Below, in pieces: positions 12,576 through 20,809 of a stretch of DNA of 64,000 bases (positions are counted from its first letter, which is position 1; each line of letters starts with the position of its first letter). Below the pieces are notes generated by a model. It was not told the DNA's origin. It was given only the letters and a program-made list of their open reading frames with translations, and made no database searches. The DNA is from Lineus longissimus (taxonomy: Eukaryota > Nemertea > Pilidiophora > Heteronemertea > Lineidae). The DNA is taken from contig NC_088308.1 in assembly GCF_910592395.1 (NCBI RefSeq), positions 13,471,001-13,535,000 on the forward strand, written 5' to 3'. Both the position numbers and the translations under genes were made by a program.

Positions 12576-13012
12576 ACCAATGACATATCCCTAAAACTTT
12601 TGTACGACTTCAACATTTCATTAGCCAAGAAATAGTTTTAATATGCAGTTCATATTTCTAAAATCTGCAGATTATTTTACAACATTTTTAGTTGTTTGTA
12701 TCCCTGACAGAGTACTATTTTCAATAAAACCTAGTATGATAATTAATTTCTCCCACTAACGATATATTTACTTAAACAACAGCCTATTCGATCACTTTTC
12801 CTGACCGAATGGTTTATCAACAATGTTTTTCCGCTATTTAATGTCATGTTAGACTGGTGGTGTCTAAAAATAGCACTGCATGGCTCTTCCAGTTACTGAG
12901 ATACCCCACTGCGTTGGTGCATGCCGTCTTGATCAGTTGGATTATCAGAAACAGATGACAGTTGTTTTCTATAAAGGTGGAATCTCATTGTCAAAATTTT
13001 ACAACTGGGATT

Positions 13013-13160
13013 TGTGGTGAACTGGGTCACAGTCTTGGTTCCGTGGTTGGCCACGGCGGCGCCAGCATTACGGACGTGCCCCGAGATAAAATTGAGTATG
13101 AATCAACGTTAGTCGAGTCTTTCATTTAACAAAACTATTGCTACAACCTTATTCTTTTCA
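13013..13160 (+). repeat. 5' LTR, short form
   Basis: 148 bases, TG...CA. It matches the 3' LTR at both ends but lacks 158 bases found there between GACGTGCCCCG and AGATAAAATTGAG. The missing part would normally hold promoter and R-region sequence, so transcription from this end may be impaired. Confidence 0.9.
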
Positions 13161-13161
13161 T

Positions 13162-13179
13162 TGGCGCCCAACGTCTGAA
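13162..13179 (+). promoter_or_regulatory. tRNA primer binding site
   Basis: TGGCGCCCAACGTCTGAAG starts one base after the LTR. TGG plus a short run complementary to a tRNA 3' end is the standard primer site of LTR retroelements. The primer tRNA was not identified. Confidence 0.7.
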
Positions 13180-13305
13180 GAATCTACGAAGAATTTATCG
13201 ATTTTGGTGTTTTTATGAGTATTTTGTGAACGGTTTGTAATTGAGAGAATTTGATAACATTATCTGTTGTGCGTATTCTACAAGTAGGCCCTATACTGCG
13301 TTAAA

Positions 13306-13599
13306 ATGAATAATTCAGAAAATGAGGAAGGTTACGACCGCGATAATGTTGTAATTAATGATGCGGGCGACGGAAATGCAGGTTCAGCCCAAGAAGATAT
13401 GAACATGAATTTAGGCTCAGGGCCCGGGCATATTTTGCCTGAAAATAGGCCGGAGTACCGTGGCGCATCGGATGCCGCTGTAGGTGCGTTGGTGGCTGCG
13501 TTTTCCAATATTTTAAACAAATTGGATAATGCGCAGCCAACCCGTATTATGAGTAACAGTAGTGCCGCAAAGGTACAGGCACCAAAGATTATATGGTAA
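13306..13599 (+). CDS. gag: Gag, N-terminal part
   Basis: Starts with ATG in AAAATGAATAATTC after a 145-base leader. The 97 residues are acidic and Asn/Gly-rich, ending in a hydrophobic helix-like stretch (AVGALVAAFSNILNKLD) and a KVQAPK motif that in related Gags sits just before the capsid-like domain. The frame ends at TAA 13597-13599, while the next block is open one base back. The break falls inside what should be one Gag, so an indel here is likelier than two proteins. Little sequence conservation is expected in this region. Confidence 0.7.
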   Translation: MNNSENEEGYDRDNVVINDAGDGNAGSAQEDMNMNLGSGPGHILPENRPEYRGASDAAVGALVAAFSNILNKLDNAQPTRIMSNSSAAKVQAPKIIW

Positions 13600-14342
13600 A
13601 CCAGAATTTCAGAATTTGGTTGGAAAGATTCAACACATTTGCAGATCTGGCGCGCGTATCGGAGTGCGAGCGTAGACAACAGTTATTGTCTAGATTAGAT
13701 CACCAGGCTTACATTGCCGTAGCAAATTTACATTTGTCTGCGGAACTATCCTACGATCATTTTACGGCAGCGTTAGTCAAGCGTTTTCATAACGTAACGC
13801 GCGAAGATTACAAACTGCAATTGCGTGCGCGAGTCCAGGCTTCAAATGAAACTTATGAAGCTTATGCTGACTCATTACAGGAACTTGCGTTGAATGCGTA
13901 CCCAAGCGGCGGTTTCGCATTACAACAGGAGATGGAGCTAGACCAATTTTTAGTAGGGGTGAAAGTGACTGATCAAATAAAACAACTGTTAATGAGTGCC
14001 CCAATTGGTCTGGTCGAAGCCATCCGGAAAACACGCCAACTTGACGCGGCTCAAATGCTTTTGAGGGATGGTTGGTATGCAATACCTTCCTCGCATCATA
14101 GGAAAGAGCATAAGTCTCACGTCATAGCAAATATTGATCCGGTAATAGCAGCATCCTCGGTGCCAAACCAGACATCAGAGATGAGTCGAGTCCTCAATCT
14201 TCTGGAGAAGAAGTTAGAAACCGGGATTACCAACTTGGAAAAGTCGAAGACGGGCAGTTCCACTTCCAACCAGTGTTGGCGCTGTCATGGCGACGGGCAT
14301 GGGCCTTCCCAGTGCCCTACTGGAATGCTACAATTGCCATGA
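13593..14342 (+). CDS. gag: Gag, capsid-like domain and first zinc knuckle
   Basis: The frame continues Gag with NFRIWLERFNTFADL, a typical start of the retrotransposon Gag capsid-like region, then a helical domain (ALVKRFHNV, ETYEAYADSLQELAL, QFLVGVKV). Near the end a zinc knuckle CWRCHGDGHGPSQC fits CX2CX4HX4C, the RNA-binding nucleocapsid signature. The frame stops at 14342 just after the knuckle. The second knuckle is in the neighbouring frame, so an indel near 14318 has split the nucleocapsid. No ATG is required at 13593; it is a continuation of the upstream frame. Confidence 0.85.
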   Translation: MVNQNFRIWLERFNTFADLARVSECERRQQLLSRLDHQAYIAVANLHLSAELSYDHFTAALVKRFHNVTREDYKLQLRARVQASNETYEAYADSLQELALNAYPSGGFALQQEMELDQFLVGVKVTDQIKQLLMSAPIGLVEAIRKTRQLDAAQMLLRDGWYAIPSSHHRKEHKSHVIANIDPVIAASSVPNQTSEMSRVLNLLEKKLETGITNLEKSKTGSSTSNQCWRCHGDGHGPSQCPTGMLQLP

Positions 14343-14406
14343 GTTTGGTCATCTTTCTCGCCATTGTACCAAACTGGTTTCGGGAAACGCCAAGAAGGGA
14401 TTGTGA
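14316..14406 (+). CDS. gag: Gag C-terminus with second zinc knuckle
   Basis: Frame +1 relative to the preceding block encodes CYNCHEFGHLSRHC, a perfect CX2CX4HX4C knuckle, then a basic tail (KLVSGNAKKGL) and a TGA at 14404-14406. Two tandem knuckles are common in gypsy Gag. The -1 slippery site 14382-14388 lies in this frame, so this is the natural Gag end from which protease-pol is reached. Confidence 0.75.
14382..14388 (+). promoter_or_regulatory. Candidate -1 frameshift slippery heptamer
   Basis: GGGAAAC read in the Gag frame as G GGA AAC fits X XXY YYZ exactly and lies 15 bases before the Gag stop. Slipping back one base enters the protease-pol frame directly. G GGA AAC is an established retroviral gag-pro slippery site. 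GC-rich self-complementary words (GGGGTGGAC, GTCCC, CCCAGTAGG) follow within about 30 bases and could form the stimulating structure; that part is inference. Confidence 0.6.
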
Positions 14407-16007
14407 AGGGGTGGACAGTCCCAGTAAACCCAGTAGGAGCACCAAAAGTGTGTGACAGTATGGACGGCAGTCATTACAACCATGACGAGCAGAGGAACAC
14501 CTCGTTAATTCATGGTTATGATAAACCACAACCTCCCCTGTGGACACCTAGCTCCTACAATGATGTTACTGTAGGATGTGGGTATCAAAATCAGAAGAGG
14601 AAAACCTCATCCGGTGGGCAAAAATCACATGTCTACATGCCACAATCAGTATCACTATCAAGCAATTACAACCATGGGCGGATGAGGAGCTCTTCATCAA
14701 CTCTTGTTTGTGATGTTGAATCAAATCTTATAAGCGGGGACAATAGTCACAACCGTGGGCAGATGAGGAACACTTCATCGTCCCGTGTTTGTGATGTTCA
14801 GTCACAACCTGTTACAGTTATTGATTGTCAGTCGTCTATTCTGAATCAGGATCATGTAACGGCTAGAGCAACTCCAAGTGCAGTGTTTAATGCAGACTCC
14901 TTGGAGAGCGCTGATATTGATGCAGTACCCATGCAACAGCCTATACATACATCTCTTGTGAAAGCTAGCGTTATTGATGGTGACTTGAAGGATACTCCGT
15001 TATTGACACAAGATTTGACAGAGCCGGTGCAGCCAATCATAATGCAGTCTGATCCAGTGAAACCTCCTAGTGAGAAGGCCATTAACCAAGACAGGAAGAG
15101 GAGCACCTCAGCTTGCCCTGGTAAACTTTTGTCACCAGGTGGTCCACCATTACCTAGGTATCAAACAGCAGCCGCAAATAAACCTTGGAATTGTGAAATG
15201 ATAGAGCTTACAGTGATGTCACAATCTACGACTACACTACAAGAACAGACAAGTTTATTGGACGCTCCTACTCCTGATTTATCAAATAGCACAGAGAAAG
15301 AAATCGGGTTGAAGTCCAAGGAAGCTACCGTAGTGGAGAAGGCGACAACAAAGCTGAATCTAGAAGCTGGAATTTTTAAGAGTAGGAGGAAACCAGATAC
15401 ATTGTTTGTAAGACAGGTTAAGTTCAGTGATCGTAGCCTGTTTCTTACGGGAGAAATACAGGGGGTGTCAACCTCTGTATTGCTAGATACCGGAGCTGCA
15501 CTTACCTGTATCAGTGGCGAATTGTGGAGACAAATTTTAGCTGCGACACCTAACCTGAAGATTAAGGAAACTGAAGGGAATCTACAGTCTGCCACTGGGG
15601 AAAATTTGAAAATCCTAGGAGTTGCCGACGTGAATGTTAGTTTAGGATCGCGGGAGTTCAACCACTCAGTTGTAGTTGTTGACAATTTGTCACATACATG
15701 TCTGTTAGGAAGTGATTTCTTTTCAGATAACCATTGTACAATTAGTTACGACACAGTAACTCTGTATCTGGGTGACATGGAGTTGCCTCTGAGGAAACAA
15801 CCGGGTAAATCAAAAGTATGTAGGATATTATTGGGAAAAGGAATGTGTATTCCTCCAAACACAGAAATGATACTTCCTGGAAAACTGGCCAAGTCAGGGT
15901 CATTTAACCAGTTGGTACCGGGAATGGTTGAGGCCAAGTTAGATCAGACCAAATTTTACAACGGGAAGATGTTTGGTGAGAGCAATCAACGGGAAAATGC
16001 CTGTTAG
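14389..16007 (+). CDS. pro: Protease region of Gag-Pro-Pol
   Basis: Open frame from the slippery site. A long Ser/Asn-rich spacer comes first, with a tandem repeat (NYNHGRMRSSSS... / SHNRGQMRNTSS..., units 84 bases apart at about 14660 and 14744). Then comes an aspartic protease domain: LLDTGAALTCIS with the catalytic DTG, a beta-rich core, and a CLLGSDFF flap/second-half motif equivalent to ILG. Retroviral proteases act as dimers and cut the polyprotein. The frame ends at TAG 16005-16007. The following pol frame overlaps it from 15973, and one extra T in the GTTT at 15971-15974 would explain the shift. Confidence 0.85.
14868..14930 (+). repeat. In-frame 63-bp repeat, copy 1
   Basis: Encodes ATPSAVFNADSLES followed by (A/G)D and ending AVP. 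The same 63 bases, about 90% identical and also in frame, recur at 17881-17943 in the RNase H-integrase linker. Confidence 0.9.
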
Positions 16008-18522
16008 AGTTGCTAATTTTTCAGATAAGACTTTGCATATCAGAACTAATCAGACACTAGGATATTTTCACCCTGTTGCTGAAGTCGAGGCTGCAAAGGA
16101 GCTTGACGAAAATGAAAACAAACAGAACAATTCGAGAAAATCCAAGAGATCAAAACGAGATCAGAAGCCACCTTGTGACAAGACGTATAAACCGCCAAGA
16201 AAACCAGCAGAAGAAAATAAACAACAGTCAAATGTCACAGTGTCAGGGAACAACCCTAGTCTAATTTCTTCTGTCACTAGTACCAAAGTTAAGGATCAAA
16301 AACCAGATGGCACCGGTGAAGCGAAAGGTATTCAAGCCAAAGAAGACGAGGAAGCTAAGATCCGTCTGGAGTCCTTGCTGCTTAAATTGGAGATAAATGA
16401 CATTAGACTGGATCCAGGTAAAAGAGAAATGGTGGTCCAGTTGATCGAGAAATTTCAATTTGCATTTTCAATGGGTGATTTTGATTTGGGGCATACGACT
16501 GTACTACAACACACCATCAATACTGGAGATGCCCTCCCCATCAAACAGAACCCAAGACGTTTGCCCCTACATCAAGAACCCTTCGTACTTAACACAGTTA
16601 AAGAATTGGAAGAGAGAGGACTAGTTGATAAGAAGCAGAGTCCTTGGAGCTCGCCGATTGTCGTAGCGAAGAAGCACGACGGTTCGTTTCGTTTGTGTGT
16701 GGATTACAGGAAACTGAATGCATGCACAGTTAAATCAGCCCAACCTTTAGCAAGGATTGATGATACCCTTAACAGCCTATCAGGATCGGTATACTTCACA
16801 ACTCTAGATTGTGCCAGCGGATATTGGCAGGTAAGCGTTGCACCCGAGGATCGCGCCAAAACTTCGTTTGTTGTCGGAACTCAACAGTATGAATGGAATT
16901 CGATGCCGTTCGGGCTTACCTCGGCACCGAGTACCTTCACCAGAATGATGAATATTGTCCTAGGGGGCGTGGAACATTGTCTGGTATACTTGGACGACAT
17001 AATCGTACATTCGCTGACCTTTGAGGATTATCTGAAGCAACTAGCTAGTGTGTTTGAACGTCTGCAAGTTGCAAATCTCAAACTTAAACCAAGTAAATGC
17101 AAGCTTTTCAGGAGCTTGGTGAAATTTCTTAGGCACGTGGTATCCAAGGACGGAATTGCCACTGACCCGGAAAAAGTACAGAAGGTAGCTGAATGGCCAA
17201 GGCCGAATTCTGTCGCTGAAGTCCGTTCTTTTATGGGACTAGCTACATACTACCAGAATTACGTCAACAACTTTGCAAATACTGCTGCTCCACTGCATCG
17301 TCTAACGAGAAAGAACACTACCTTTGTTTGGACAGACGAGTGTGAAAAAGCATTTGTGTCATTGAAGGAAAGTTTAGTTTCTTCACCGGTACTTGCACAT
17401 CCTGATTTTAGTGAGAGTGCCGGAATGTTTGTATTAGACACTGATGCCAGCGACTTCGGAATGGGGGGAGTGTTGTCTCAGAAACAAAATGATGAGTCTG
17501 AGAAAGTGATCGGATATGGGAGCAAAAGTTTCCATGGGGGCGAACTAAACTACTGTACTACCAGAAGGGAGATGCTTGCCCTTGTAACATTCGCCGAACA
17601 CTTTCGTTATTTCCTTCTTGGGAAAAAGTTTCTGGTCAGAGTTGATAATATGGCAGTGTCCTGGCTTCTGAACTTCAAGGAACCATCTGGTCAGATAGCG
17701 AGGTGGATAGAGAGGCTGGCGGAGTTTGATTTTATTATTGAACACAGGCCTGGCGTAAAGCATGGCAATGCCGATGCTCTCTCGAGACGCCCAGTAAGGA
17801 TGCGGCAGCATGGAGACTGCCCATCTTGTGGACCTACAGATATCAAGAAAGATAATCATAAATCGCATGAAAAGACTAAGGCCACTCCAAGTGCAGTGTT
17901 TAATGCAGACTCCTTGGAGAGCGGTGATAGCCATGCAGTACCCAGGCTGCGGTCAAGACATGCAAATTCGACGAAATCTGATGTTACGACACAAAGAATT
18001 GAGGCTGTGCGTGTAAAGACAGATAACAAGGAGCTTCCTGCGATGTTGTCAAGAGAAGCTATTGCAACAGCCCAGATGACCGACCCAGAAATTAGGAACC
18101 TTTATGACCACATAGCTGAAGACAAGAGTGAGCCTTCTAAAGCAACTTTGCAAGGATATGGACTCTTAGAATGCGCCTTATGGGCACAAAGAGCTAGCAT
18201 GGAAATATCCAATGGTTTACTGTACATTAGGCCAGAAAAGGATTCCAAACATAAGAACCACAGATTGGTATTACCCAAGTCCCTGATTAAACCTATTTTC
18301 CAGGAAATACACGAGGGATTTGCTGGAGGACACCTTGGAATAAGGAAGACGGAAGCAAAGTTGAGGGAGAGATGCTGGAGGCCTCAAATGAAAAGGGAAG
18401 TTACTGATCTTATTAGATCATGCGAGACTTGCCAAAAATGTAAGTCACCTACCTCCTCATTGAACAAGAGGACCATTACAGAGCATTCCTGTTGGGAGGA
18501 GGAATCAGAGGGTACATGTTGA
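15973..18522 (+). CDS. pol: Pol: reverse transcriptase, RNase H, integrase zinc domain
   Basis: 849 residues, continuous. A short pre-RT linker (NGKMPVRVANFSD) and a Lys/Glu-rich spacer come first. RT runs from about residue 190 to 370: SPWSSPIVVAKK, DGSFRLCVDYRKLN, LDCASGYWQV, MPFGLTSAPSTFTRMM and the catalytic LVYLDDIIV. Connection and RNase H follow: DTDASDFGMGGVLSQ, TRREMLALV, HGNADALSRRP. A spacer with the 63-bp repeat precedes the integrase HHCC zinc site (HEGFAGGHLG ... CETCQKC). The frame drifts off near 18475 and the integrase core continues in the next frame. The RT and RNase H catalytic acids I can place are present. It copies the RNA genome to DNA in the capsid particle. Confidence 0.93.
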   Translation: MVRAINGKMPVRVANFSDKTLHIRTNQTLGYFHPVAEVEAAKELDENENKQNNSRKSKRSKRDQKPPCDKTYKPPRKPAEENKQQSNVTVSGNNPSLISSVTSTKVKDQKPDGTGEAKGIQAKEDEEAKIRLESLLLKLEINDIRLDPGKREMVVQLIEKFQFAFSMGDFDLGHTTVLQHTINTGDALPIKQNPRRLPLHQEPFVLNTVKELEERGLVDKKQSPWSSPIVVAKKHDGSFRLCVDYRKLNACTVKSAQPLARIDDTLNSLSGSVYFTTLDCASGYWQVSVAPEDRAKTSFVVGTQQYEWNSMPFGLTSAPSTFTRMMNIVLGGVEHCLVYLDDIIVHSLTFEDYLKQLASVFERLQVANLKLKPSKCKLFRSLVKFLRHVVSKDGIATDPEKVQKVAEWPRPNSVAEVRSFMGLATYYQNYVNNFANTAAPLHRLTRKNTTFVWTDECEKAFVSLKESLVSSPVLAHPDFSESAGMFVLDTDASDFGMGGVLSQKQNDESEKVIGYGSKSFHGGELNYCTTRREMLALVTFAEHFRYFLLGKKFLVRVDNMAVSWLLNFKEPSGQIARWIERLAEFDFIIEHRPGVKHGNADALSRRPVRMRQHGDCPSCGPTDIKKDNHKSHEKTKATPSAVFNADSLESGDSHAVPRLRSRHANSTKSDVTTQRIEAVRVKTDNKELPAMLSREAIATAQMTDPEIRNLYDHIAEDKSEPSKATLQGYGLLECALWAQRASMEISNGLLYIRPEKDSKHKNHRLVLPKSLIKPIFQEIHEGFAGGHLGIRKTEAKLRERCWRPQMKREVTDLIRSCETCQKCKSPTSSLNKRTITEHSCWEEESEGTC
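17881..17943 (+). repeat. In-frame 63-bp repeat, copy 2
   Basis: Second copy of the 14868-14930 unit, encoding ATPSAVFNADSLESGD, between the end of RNase H and the integrase. Confidence 0.9.
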
Positions 18523-19051
18523 CGTCATAGGACCGATTAATCCACCGTCTCGGAAGGGACACAAATTCATTCTTGTCCTTCAAGATGCCTTTACAAACTG
18601 GCCGGAGGCATGGCCTCTGCGCAATCAGAAGGCAACAACATGCGCCAAAGTGATAGTAAATGATTACATTTCACGTTTCGGTACTCCAGAAAATCTACAC
18701 ACAGATCAAGGAACCAATTTCCAGTCGGATGTATTTGATGACATGTGCAAGATTCTCAACATCCACAAGACGAAGACGACAGCTTTTCATCCACAAGGGA
18801 ATGGTCAGGTGGAAAATCTTAACAAGACTTTGAAAAGTATGCTGACAGCCATGGTTGATGAAGAAGGTCGCGACTGGGATGATCGCCTTCCTTGTGTGTT
18901 AATGGCTTACAGATCAAGCGTTCAGGTTTCCACGGAAGAGACACCCTTTCTCTTAACCTTCGGAGATGAGATGCAGCTAGCCTTAGACTTGATCATCGGC
19001 ACTGCAGATTCCGATAGAGAGTTTCCATACACAACTACGTATCAGAATTGA
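18473..19051 (+). CDS. Integrase catalytic core
   Basis: In the frame +1 to the preceding block the text resumes as IPVGRRNQRVHVDVIGPI and runs to 19051. The DDE triad is visible: D in VDVIGPI, D in HTDQGTNFQ and E in GNGQVENLNKTL, with HPQGNGQ typical of retroelement integrases. Downstream PCVLMAYRSSVQVSTEETPF is the usual end of the core. One indel near 18475 separates it from the zinc domain, and another near 19050 from the C-terminal part. It would insert element DNA into the host genome. Confidence 0.88.
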   Translation, partial: PLQSIPVGRRNQRVHVDVIGPINPPSRKGHKFILVLQDAFTNWPEAWPLRNQKATTCAKVIVNDYISRFGTPENLHTDQGTNFQSDVFDDMCKILNIHKTKTTAFHPQGNGQVENLNKTLKSMLTAMVDEEGRDWDDRLPCVLMAYRSSVQVSTEETPFLLTFGDEMQLALDLIIGTADSDREFPYTTTYQN

Positions 19052-19671
19052 GGGCGAAAATCGAATCTTCATTCAATCGGGCTCGTTCGAATCTTAAGTT
19101 AGCACAACGGAGACAAAGGACATACTACGACCGGAAATGTAAGGATGGTTCCTTTGCCGTTGGAGATTTGGTGCTTCTCAGAAACCACTATGTAAAGCCA
19201 GGCGTTCCACCCAAGTTTCACCGTCGTTGGATGGGACCGTCCCGGGTGTTAGATGTGTTATCTGAAGTCAACTACAGAGTAATAACGACGGAAGGGAAGG
19301 CCCCGAAGAGTAACGTTGTCCACCTGAATAATATGAAGCGTTTCTATGCAAGAGAAAACGAAGAGTTGGACAAACCCAGCGATGACGATGATGATGACGA
19401 TGATGACAAGATGTCGACTGTGACTATGGAGGAGTCAGATAATGAGTCTTACAGCTCAAACTCTGAATTCGAATTCCGTTCTTATAGACCAATGGTTCTT
19501 AGATCAGATGAAATAAATGAAATCGCTAAAGAGCCAGGTGTTAACAAATCAGAGTCTAATGTGACGGATGAAGCAGCTTCTTTTGAGGTGTGTAGAGCGG
19601 TGTGGACCATGCAGAGCCCCTGCCGATTCCTAATCATGATGTATCTGATGTTTCTGTTGATGCCACTATAA
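19048..19671 (+). CDS. Integrase C-terminal domain
   Basis: Continues integrase: a helical QRRQRTYYDRK segment, then VGDLVLLRNHYVKPGVPPKF and RRWMGPSRVLDVLSEVNYRV, a GPY/F module that contacts DNA or chromatin in many gypsy integrases. An aspartate run encoded by GAT/GAC repeats (about 19381-19409) and an acidic Ser/Glu-rich tail follow. The true end is probably in the next frame (19602-19796), which has the characteristic NYDLRPREKLRTP ending. Confidence 0.8.
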   Translation: MRAKIESSFNRARSNLKLAQRRQRTYYDRKCKDGSFAVGDLVLLRNHYVKPGVPPKFHRRWMGPSRVLDVLSEVNYRVITTEGKAPKSNVVHLNNMKRFYARENEELDKPSDDDDDDDDDKMSTVTMEESDNESYSSNSEFEFRSYRPMVLRSDEINEIAKEPGVNKSESNVTDEAASFEVCRAVWTMQSPCRFLIMMYLMFLLMPL

Positions 19672-19796
19672 GCAACTATGATCTGAGACCACGTGAGAAA
19701 TTGCGCACGCCGATTCGCTATCCGCAGTTAACTGACAGTGTAACTTTGTGTCGGATAAGAGCCCGCAAGAATGTTAGGCTCAAGTGCAAACTGTAA
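19602..19796 (+). CDS. Integrase C-terminal tail in shifted frame
   Basis: Contains SNYDLRPREKLRTPIRYPQ, a tail commonly ending gypsy integrases ('YxLRPR'), then a basic stretch and TAA at 19794-19796. It overlaps the end of the preceding frame, so one indel near 19600 is likely. Confidence 0.6.
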   Translation: MDHAEPLPIPNHDVSDVSVDATISNYDLRPREKLRTPIRYPQLTDSVTLCRIRARKNVRLKCKL

Positions 19797-19909
19797 TTAA
19801 TAAGCAACCAATAAATGTATCAATGTAAATATGAAAATAATTGTTATCATTAGATATGAAATTATTGGAAGAGAAATACTGAAGCTAATTAATTGCATAA
19901 AGTAATTAT

Positions 19910-19927
19910 ACCATTTTGCCTTTACAG
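19910..19927 (+). promoter_or_regulatory. Putative 3' splice acceptor for ORF3
   Basis: A pyrimidine-rich CCATTTTGCCTTTACAG ends directly at the ATG of ORF3 (19928), with branch-point-like GCTAATTAAT about 40 bases upstream. Env genes of retroviruses and some errantiviruses are made from spliced RNA, so this could serve a subgenomic ORF3 message. No convincing donor was identified in the leader. Confidence 0.45.
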
Positions 19928-20809
19928 ATGGATATTTTACAATTAGACCCGTTCCCTGTTGAAGTTAAAGAATTGAAGAGGGGAGGCAGTAGACAAGTCT
20001 ATTTATTCCTTAAGGACATATTTCATCGCCATCTCAATGTTGAGATTTCGTTCGGGCAGGCTCTGCAACATCTCGTGAAGGCGGGTAATATTTACCTTAT
20101 GAACACAAGAGAGTTGGTGACCGGTTGTATGATTCATGGCATCCGTCTATTTATGGCCCGTGTGAAGAAATCCTGGAAAGTGGAGCCGGTAGAGATGGCT
20201 TTTGTCAAAGAGCGTATGCTGTCGATAACCAAGGTGTATAACGGTGACGAGAAGGACGTTGGGAGTTGGTTGGCCAAACTTGAAGCCAAGTTGCTTCCAG
20301 GTAATTCGCCAACTCCTTCCGTGGTTGCGCAACCTGCAACCTATGATCTCCCCATTTTAGTTATTTCTGATTCTATGTTCAGATTTTGCAAACCATCTGG
20401 CGAAATTTATCCAATCTCTCATTCTGGCGAGCGTGCCGAAGGTGTTAGGCACACCGTAGATCATTTTCATAACATCCAATGTAGGGCCATCGTCCTTAAT
20501 CATGGTCTTAACCACACCTGCCAGTATGGCAATCCTCGTCCATTTATGGAAGATATTTTTCGGTCGCTGACCCATCGTTTCCCAAACATTCCCCTCTATC
20601 ACTTTCAGCCTCCACTATCCCCATCTGTATTGAACAATCCTCTTCATGTTTTTCGTGTTAGCAATTTTTGCAGGATGATGGTAGATGTGGGATTCACCCA
20701 CATTGAACATCCTTCACTTGGTAGAGCTGCCTTCGACCGAGAGGGCTTTCATTATTCGCGTCAGGGGATGGATGATGTCACCCGTTTCCTCGTGGATGCC
20801 ATTCATTGA
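19928..20809 (+). CDS. ORF3: SGNH/GDSL hydrolase-like protein in env position
   Basis: Intact 293-residue ORF between integrase and the 3' LTR. The N-terminal ~120 residues (KELKRGGSRQVYLFLKDIF...) match nothing I recognise. From about residue 140 the pattern suggests an SGNH hydrolase: LPILVISDSMF with the presumed nucleophile Ser149 (block I), AIVLNHGLNH resembling the GxND block, and near the end DREGFHYSRQG, resembling the Asp/His block with His275. No signal peptide or membrane helix is visible, so it is not an obvious envelope protein. SGNH-like domains are known in Ngaro elements and CR1-type LINE ORF1. Being unbroken while gag and integrase are shifted is notable. The SGNH call is from motifs only. 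Confidence 0.6.
   Translation: MDILQLDPFPVEVKELKRGGSRQVYLFLKDIFHRHLNVEISFGQALQHLVKAGNIYLMNTRELVTGCMIHGIRLFMARVKKSWKVEPVEMAFVKERMLSITKVYNGDEKDVGSWLAKLEAKLLPGNSPTPSVVAQPATYDLPILVISDSMFRFCKPSGEIYPISHSGERAEGVRHTVDHFHNIQCRAIVLNHGLNHTCQYGNPRPFMEDIFRSLTHRFPNIPLYHFQPPLSPSVLNNPLHVFRVSNFCRMMVDVGFTHIEHPSLGRAAFDREGFHYSRQGMDDVTRFLVDAIH

Noticed and set aside
15161-15685. 174-codon minus-strand frame opposite the gypsy protease
   Set aside because: Shadow of the sense protease frame; no start context or family resemblance.
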